From positions 1 to 24,184 of the forward strand of contig JACMIU010000202.1 in the NCBI GenBank assembly GCA_014380985.1: DNA of 24,184 nt, given 5' to 3'. This stretch comes from Armatimonadota bacterium. Lineage in GTDB: Bacteria; Armatimonadota; Armatimonadia; Armatimonadales; Armatimonadaceae. A program made the position numbers and the translations under genes. The notes beneath the pieces were generated by a model that saw nothing but the letters and a program-made list of their open reading frames with translations, searched no databases and had not been told where the DNA came from. Below are positions 21,094-24,184 of this stretch, one piece after another (the stretch's first letter is position 1; every line of letters starts with the position of its first letter).

Positions 21094-21951
21094 CGCCGCC
21101 CATGCCTCCAGCGTGGTCGGCGTCGTGGTGTCGGCGGTGCGCGGTTCGGCGGAAATCATCCGGTTCGCGGCAAAACCGGTGTACGTTTCCATATATCGCT
21201 GTGTGAAATCCGCGCCCATCCCCACTTCTTCAAACGCCGCATGGGCTTGATCCATCGTAGTTTGAACAAATCGGATGTCAAGTCCCGTGCCGCTCCCCAG
21301 TTGCCTCGCCGCCTCGGTAAGCGATAGGTCGGCGGCTCCGTGGATACCGTGATACGTCTTGCCGACAAAATCACGCGCCGCCAAGTATTGTGCGGCGACA
21401 ACGGCAATATCGGCGGTCGCCACCATCGCTATCTCGAACTCCGGCGAGAGTGGCAGAAGTATCGCGCCGTCGCTTTTTATCGCGTCCGCCTGATCCAAAA
21501 AGTTCTCGAAAAAGTAGCCGGGGCGCAGGTGGACGACGTTCGCGGCGGTCGTGTTCAAAGCGTTCTCAACCAGTCGTAGAAACGTCACCTCCCCCAAACC
21601 GTCGTTCTGCGCTCCCAGACTCGACAGGTGGACGACATACGGAATCGCGTTCGCGTTCACCACGGCTTGCACGACTTCGGCGGATTTTGCATAAACGGCG
21701 CGAACATCGGGCGCGGACGGGGCGGGGGGCGTGAGCCAGAACAACGCCGACGCTCCCACGGTCGCCTGCGTGACAAACGCTTCGTCGGTCAAATCGCCGA
21801 CATGAACCGTCACCGCATCACGCACTTCCTGCGGCAGTTTCTCCGGGGAACGGGCGAGAACATGAACGGTTTCGCCGCGCCTCAGCAGGTCGGCGACCAC
21901 TCTGCCGCCGATATTTCCGGTCGGCGCGACAACAAAAATGGTTGAATTCAT
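21064..21951 (-). CDS. NmrA-like NAD(P)-binding oxidoreductase, paralogue 1
   Basis: A 295-residue cytoplasmic protein from the ATG giving MNSTIFVVAPTGNIGGRVVA; AAAGGAG lies 11 bases upstream and fixes the start. The Rossmann motif G-x-x-G-x-x-G (TGNIGG) and a following HVLARSPEKL mark an atypical short-chain dehydrogenase of the NmrA/QOR2 group, which includes quinone oxidoreductases and redox sensors. ALFWLTPP, VVHLSSLGAQ and VHLRPGYFFENFL are typical of the group; the Tyr-Lys pair of classical SDR enzymes is not evident. It is closely related along the full length to the next gene, so the pair is a tandem duplication. An upstream repeat is shared with that gene. Confidence 0.88.
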   Translation of the reverse strand: MNSTIFVVAPTGNIGGRVVADLLRRGETVHVLARSPEKLPQEVRDAVTVHVGDLTDEAFVTQATVGASALFWLTPPAPSAPDVRAVYAKSAEVVQAVVNANAIPYVVHLSSLGAQNDGLGEVTFLRLVENALNTTAANVVHLRPGYFFENFLDQADAIKSDGAILLPLSPEFEIAMVATADIAVVAAQYLAARDFVGKTYHGIHGAADLSLTEAARQLGSGTGLDIRFVQTTMDQAHAAFEEVGMGADFTQRYMETYTGFAANRMISAEPRTADTTTPTTLEAWAARMLKPLVNP

Positions 21952-22007
21952 CGGGTGTGATTCTCCTTTAGGCGAACAATCCGCCACCATCGGTAATAAT
22001 ACAAACG

Positions 22008-22035
22008 GATAATGGCGGATGTTCCCGGATAAAAA
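22008..22035 (-). promoter_or_regulatory. Direct repeat GATAA, possible AraC operator (paralogue 1)
   Basis: On the plus strand GATAAT (22008-22013) and GATAAAAA (22028-22035) repeat 20 bp apart, with GGATGTTCC between them. The same arrangement lies before the second paralogue at 23036-23063. Two-turn direct repeats are typical of AraC-family operators. Confidence 0.5.
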
Positions 22036-22046
22036 CGTCGGATAGC

Positions 22047-22080
22047 CGCTTCCCGTAAGTCCTCCGGCTTACGGGAAGCG
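22047..22080 (-). terminator. Terminator after NmrA-like paralogue 2
   Basis: A perfect 13-bp stem (22047-22059 with 22068-22080) with an eight-base loop starts 11 bases after the stop of the minus-strand gene. A T5 run follows 11 bases later on that strand, a little far for a classic intrinsic terminator. Confidence 0.65.
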
Positions 22081-22091
22081 ATGCCCTGCCG

Positions 22092-22979
22092 CTACGGGTT
22101 CACAACGGGCTTCAGTGTTTGCGCCGCCCACGCTTCCAAAGTCGTCGGCGTCGTGGTTTGCGCGGTGCGCGCCTCGGCGGATGCGTTGGGGTTTGCGGCG
22201 AACGCGCCGTACATTTCCCTGTATAACCGGGCGTAGTCCGCGCCCATTCCCATTTTAAGCAACGCTTCGTGCGTCTGCTCCAGCGTGGTTTGCACATAGC
22301 CAATGGCAAGCCCCGTTCCGTCCCCCAGTTGCTTTGCCGCCTCGGCAAGCGATAGGTCGGCGGTTCCGTGAACCCCGCGATAGGTTTTGCCGACGAAGTC
22401 CCGCGCCGCCAAAAGGTCTGCGGCGACGGCGGCAATATCGGCGGTCGCCACAAACGGCATCTCATATTCCGGCGGAAGCGACATATAAAACGCGCCCGTG
22501 TGCTTTATCGCGTCCGCTTGCGCCAAAAAGTTCTCGGCGAAAAAGCCGGGGCGCAGGTGGACGACGTTCGCGGCGGTCGCATTCAGCGATTCCTCGACAA
22601 GACGTACCAGTGAAATCGGACCGAAGCCGTCATTTTGCGCTCCGAAACTCGACACGTGAACCACGTAGGGAATCGCGTTCGCATTGACGACGGCTTGCGC
22701 GGTGGCGGCAGACCGGGCATGAACGGCACGAACATCGGGCGCGGCATAGTCGGGCGGCGTCATCCAAAATAGTGCCGACGCGCCCGCGCTTGCCTTCGTC
22801 ACGAACGCCTCATCGCCAAGATCGCCGACGTGAACCGTGGCGGAATCGCGCACGGCTTGCGGCAGTTTTTCGGGCGAGCGGGCGAGAATATGGACGGTTT
22901 CACCGCGACCGAGCAAATCGGCGACTAACTTGCTACCGATATTTCCGGTCGGCGTGACAACAAAAATGCTTTGACTCAT
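22092..22979 (-). CDS. NmrA-like NAD(P)-binding oxidoreductase, paralogue 2
   Basis: A 295-residue protein, the same length as paralogue 1 and alignable without evident gaps: MSQSIFVVTPTGNIGSKLVA, HILARSPEKLPQAVRD, ALFWMTPP, VVHVSSFGAQNDGFG, LRPGFFAENFLAQADAIK, TYRGVHGTADLSLAEAAKQLG and the shared C-terminus TTTPTTLEAWAA.TLKP.VNP. The dinucleotide motif is TGNIGS. AAGAAGGAAA upstream of the ATG is a good ribosome site. Differences cluster in the substrate side (FYMSLPPEYEMP against ILLPLSPEFEIA), so substrate range may differ. It starts 117 bases from the divergent AraC gene, which probably controls it. The reaction is unknown. Confidence 0.9.
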   Translation of the reverse strand: MSQSIFVVTPTGNIGSKLVADLLGRGETVHILARSPEKLPQAVRDSATVHVGDLGDEAFVTKASAGASALFWMTPPDYAAPDVRAVHARSAATAQAVVNANAIPYVVHVSSFGAQNDGFGPISLVRLVEESLNATAANVVHLRPGFFAENFLAQADAIKHTGAFYMSLPPEYEMPFVATADIAAVAADLLAARDFVGKTYRGVHGTADLSLAEAAKQLGDGTGLAIGYVQTTLEQTHEALLKMGMGADYARLYREMYGAFAANPNASAEARTAQTTTPTTLEAWAAQTLKPVVNP

Positions 22980-23035
22980 AGGTTTGTTTCCTTCTTCGTG
23001 CGGACAATCCGCGACTACCGGAAGTATGATATACT

Positions 23036-23063
23036 GATAATGCCGGACGTTCCATGATAAAAA
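23036..23063 (-). promoter_or_regulatory. Direct repeat GATAA, possible AraC operator (paralogue 2)
   Basis: GATAAT (23036-23041) and GATAAAAA (23056-23063) on the plus strand are 20 bp apart, with GGACGTTCC between them. This matches the element before paralogue 1 in order, spacing and middle sequence, and lies between the divergent AraC gene and paralogue 2. Confidence 0.55.
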
Positions 23064-23096
23064 GTCCGTTTAGTATGTCCCATCGTCCAAAATATC

Positions 23097-24143
23097 ATGA
23101 ATAATTCTACCGTGCCGTTGCCCGTGCCCTTCACCGACGGCATCAACTTTCTACTTGATACCCTGTCGCTTCGCGGAGCCGCTTTGTACCGGGGGCGGTT
23201 CTCCGCGCCGTGGGGCATTTCGTTCACGCGGGACACCGGACAAACCGGTCGCCAAACCGGCAGAAGCGCGAACGCCCAGTTTCACGTTGTTTTGAGCGGT
23301 TCCCCCTGCTACATCACGGTGTCCGGCGGGGAAACCGTGATGCTTCAGCTCGGCGATTTTGTTTTGCTTCCCCACGCCGACGCACACACGCTAAAGAGTG
23401 ACGCAACGGTTGCGGCGACTCCGCTCGAACGCGCCCTGTCTCGCGGCGTTTTGGATGGCGACCTGCTTTCGTTTGGCGGCGGGGGCGCACCAACCGAAAC
23501 GCTGTGCGGCGATATTTATTTCGCCGGGGAGGCACATGGCACACCCGTGACTCTCGCGCATCCGCTCCTTGCCGCGCTTCCCCCGCTAATGGTTCTGCGC
23601 GGCGAAAACGGGGTCGCGCTACCGTGGCTCGGCGCGACGCTGGACTTTCTGCGCTGCGAAATCGTCAGCGACCGCCCCGGAAACCAGACCGTGATTAACC
23701 GGCTGGCGGAGATTCTGTTTATTCAAGCGGTGCGCTCGCACCTCGCGGAAGGCGATTTGAACTGCCCGAACGCGAACTACCTTCGCGCCTTAGTCGAACC
23801 GCGTATCGCGCCCGCGATGCTGGCGATGCACACGCGCCCCGCGATAGTCTGGAGCGTGGCAAGCCTCGCGGCGTTGTGCTACGTGTCCCGGTCGGCGTTC
23901 GCGCAATCTTTCCACGCACAGGTCGGGGTCGCCCCCCTCGCCTATCTGACACAGTGGCGACTTTTCTTAGCCGGTCGCTACCTTCGCGGCACGGAGCGAA
24001 TCACGGTTGGCGAAATCGCGGCGCGGGTCGGCTACGGCTCGGAGGCGGCACTCTCGAAGGTGTTCAAAACGCACACCGGTTTCGTCCCCGGCGAGTACCG
24101 CAAACGAAACGAAACTTCTTCGTCGGCATTGGGGGTAGTATAA
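23097..24143 (+). CDS. AraC-family regulator with cupin_6-type N-terminal domain
   Basis: A 348-residue protein. Residues about 10-205 match the cupin_6 type of AraC sensor domain: FLLDTLSLRGAALYRGRFSAPWGISF, FHVVLSGSPCYITVSGGETVMLQLGDFVLLPHADAHTL and the later CGDIYF and HPLLAALPPLMVL. Residues about 250-337 form the two helix-turn-helix motifs: SVASLAALCYVSRSAFAQSFHAQVGVAPLAYLTQWRLFLAGRYL and ITVGEIAARVGYGSEAALSKVFKTHTGFVPGEYRKR. Such regulators are often divergent from the oxidoreductase genes they control, as here. The ligand is unknown. No clear ribosome site precedes the ATG; TAGTAT at 23071-23076 is a possible -10. After the stop a weak imperfect inverted repeat (24152-24157 with 24172-24177) is the only element up to the window end. 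Confidence 0.92.
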   Translation: MNNSTVPLPVPFTDGINFLLDTLSLRGAALYRGRFSAPWGISFTRDTGQTGRQTGRSANAQFHVVLSGSPCYITVSGGETVMLQLGDFVLLPHADAHTLKSDATVAATPLERALSRGVLDGDLLSFGGGGAPTETLCGDIYFAGEAHGTPVTLAHPLLAALPPLMVLRGENGVALPWLGATLDFLRCEIVSDRPGNQTVINRLAEILFIQAVRSHLAEGDLNCPNANYLRALVEPRIAPAMLAMHTRPAIVWSVASLAALCYVSRSAFAQSFHAQVGVAPLAYLTQWRLFLAGRYLRGTERITVGEIAARVGYGSEAALSKVFKTHTGFVPGEYRKRNETSSSALGVV

Positions 24144-24184
24144 GGGGAAGCGTTTCGGCGAACACGTCCGACGAAACACCAAAC

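Noticed and set aside
1..24184. CRISPR array, tRNA, rRNA, riboswitch, transposase or integrase
   Set aside because: No regularly spaced repeats, cloverleaf or CCA-end patterns, conserved rRNA stretches or recombinase motifs were recognised on either strand.

Overview
This is a GC-rich bacterial chromosomal window, most likely from the phylum Armatimonadota. The best taxonomic clue is the type-IV-prepilin-like protein on the minus strand at 13307-14122: its signal reads FTLVELLVVIAI and is followed by ILFPVFAQAREKSRQASC and an H-x9-DG motif, a combination that is abundant in Armatimonadota and related diderms. A PEP-CTERM sorting tail and an exported protein with a beta-barrel-like C-terminus also suggest a diderm envelope. 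No rRNA, tRNA, CRISPR array, transposase or phage gene was seen, so this reads as ordinary chromosome with some local duplication.

Layout. 1-1813 (minus strand): the start of a small cyanobacterial-type protein cut by the window edge, then three tandem, diverged zinc-ribbon membrane proteins. 1857-3422 (minus): secreted GH20 beta-N-acetylhexosaminidase. 3513-6429 (plus): an unrecognised helical protein, a NudC-type Nudix hydrolase, a MerR/GyrI-like regulator and a DUF2306-type membrane protein. 6648-7472: PEP-CTERM protein followed by a strong terminator. 7610-10151: two-gene operon of a cytoplasmic GH36-like alpha-galactosidase and a cupin-type glucose-6-phosphate isomerase homologue. 10168-11793 (minus): exported helical-repeat protein. 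11850-11950: decayed partial copy of the isomerase gene 3' end, which now carries the probable -10 box of the Uma2-family nuclease gene at 11972. 12600-14122 (minus): membrane-anchored jelly-roll protein and prepilin-like protein. 14157-17336 (plus): GAF-like/GGDEF/EAL protein followed by two genes that together make one photolyase/cryptochrome, split and in reversed domain order. 17567-20408: divergent pair of a stand-alone secretin-N-like exported protein and a beta-barrel-like exported protein. 20504-21034: PAS-only protein. 21064-24143: two tandem NmrA-like oxidoreductase genes facing away from an AraC regulator.

Working together. The alpha-galactosidase and isomerase genes are coupled through a Shine-Dalgarno site at the end of the first gene. 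The two photolyase genes overlap by 62 bases and probably form one heterodimeric flavoprotein; four cysteines in the FAD half suggest an iron-sulfur cluster. The two NmrA-like paralogues carry the same upstream element, GATAA repeated 20 bp apart, a plausible operator for the neighbouring AraC protein.

A genome-level feature is also visible. Several genes (3513, 5031, 7610, and 14122 on the minus strand) have a -10 hexamer ending only 5-9 bases before the start codon and no Shine-Dalgarno site, which predicts leaderless mRNAs, whereas other genes here have good Shine-Dalgarno sites. All assignments come from reading the sequence and remembered family motifs; no database search was run.
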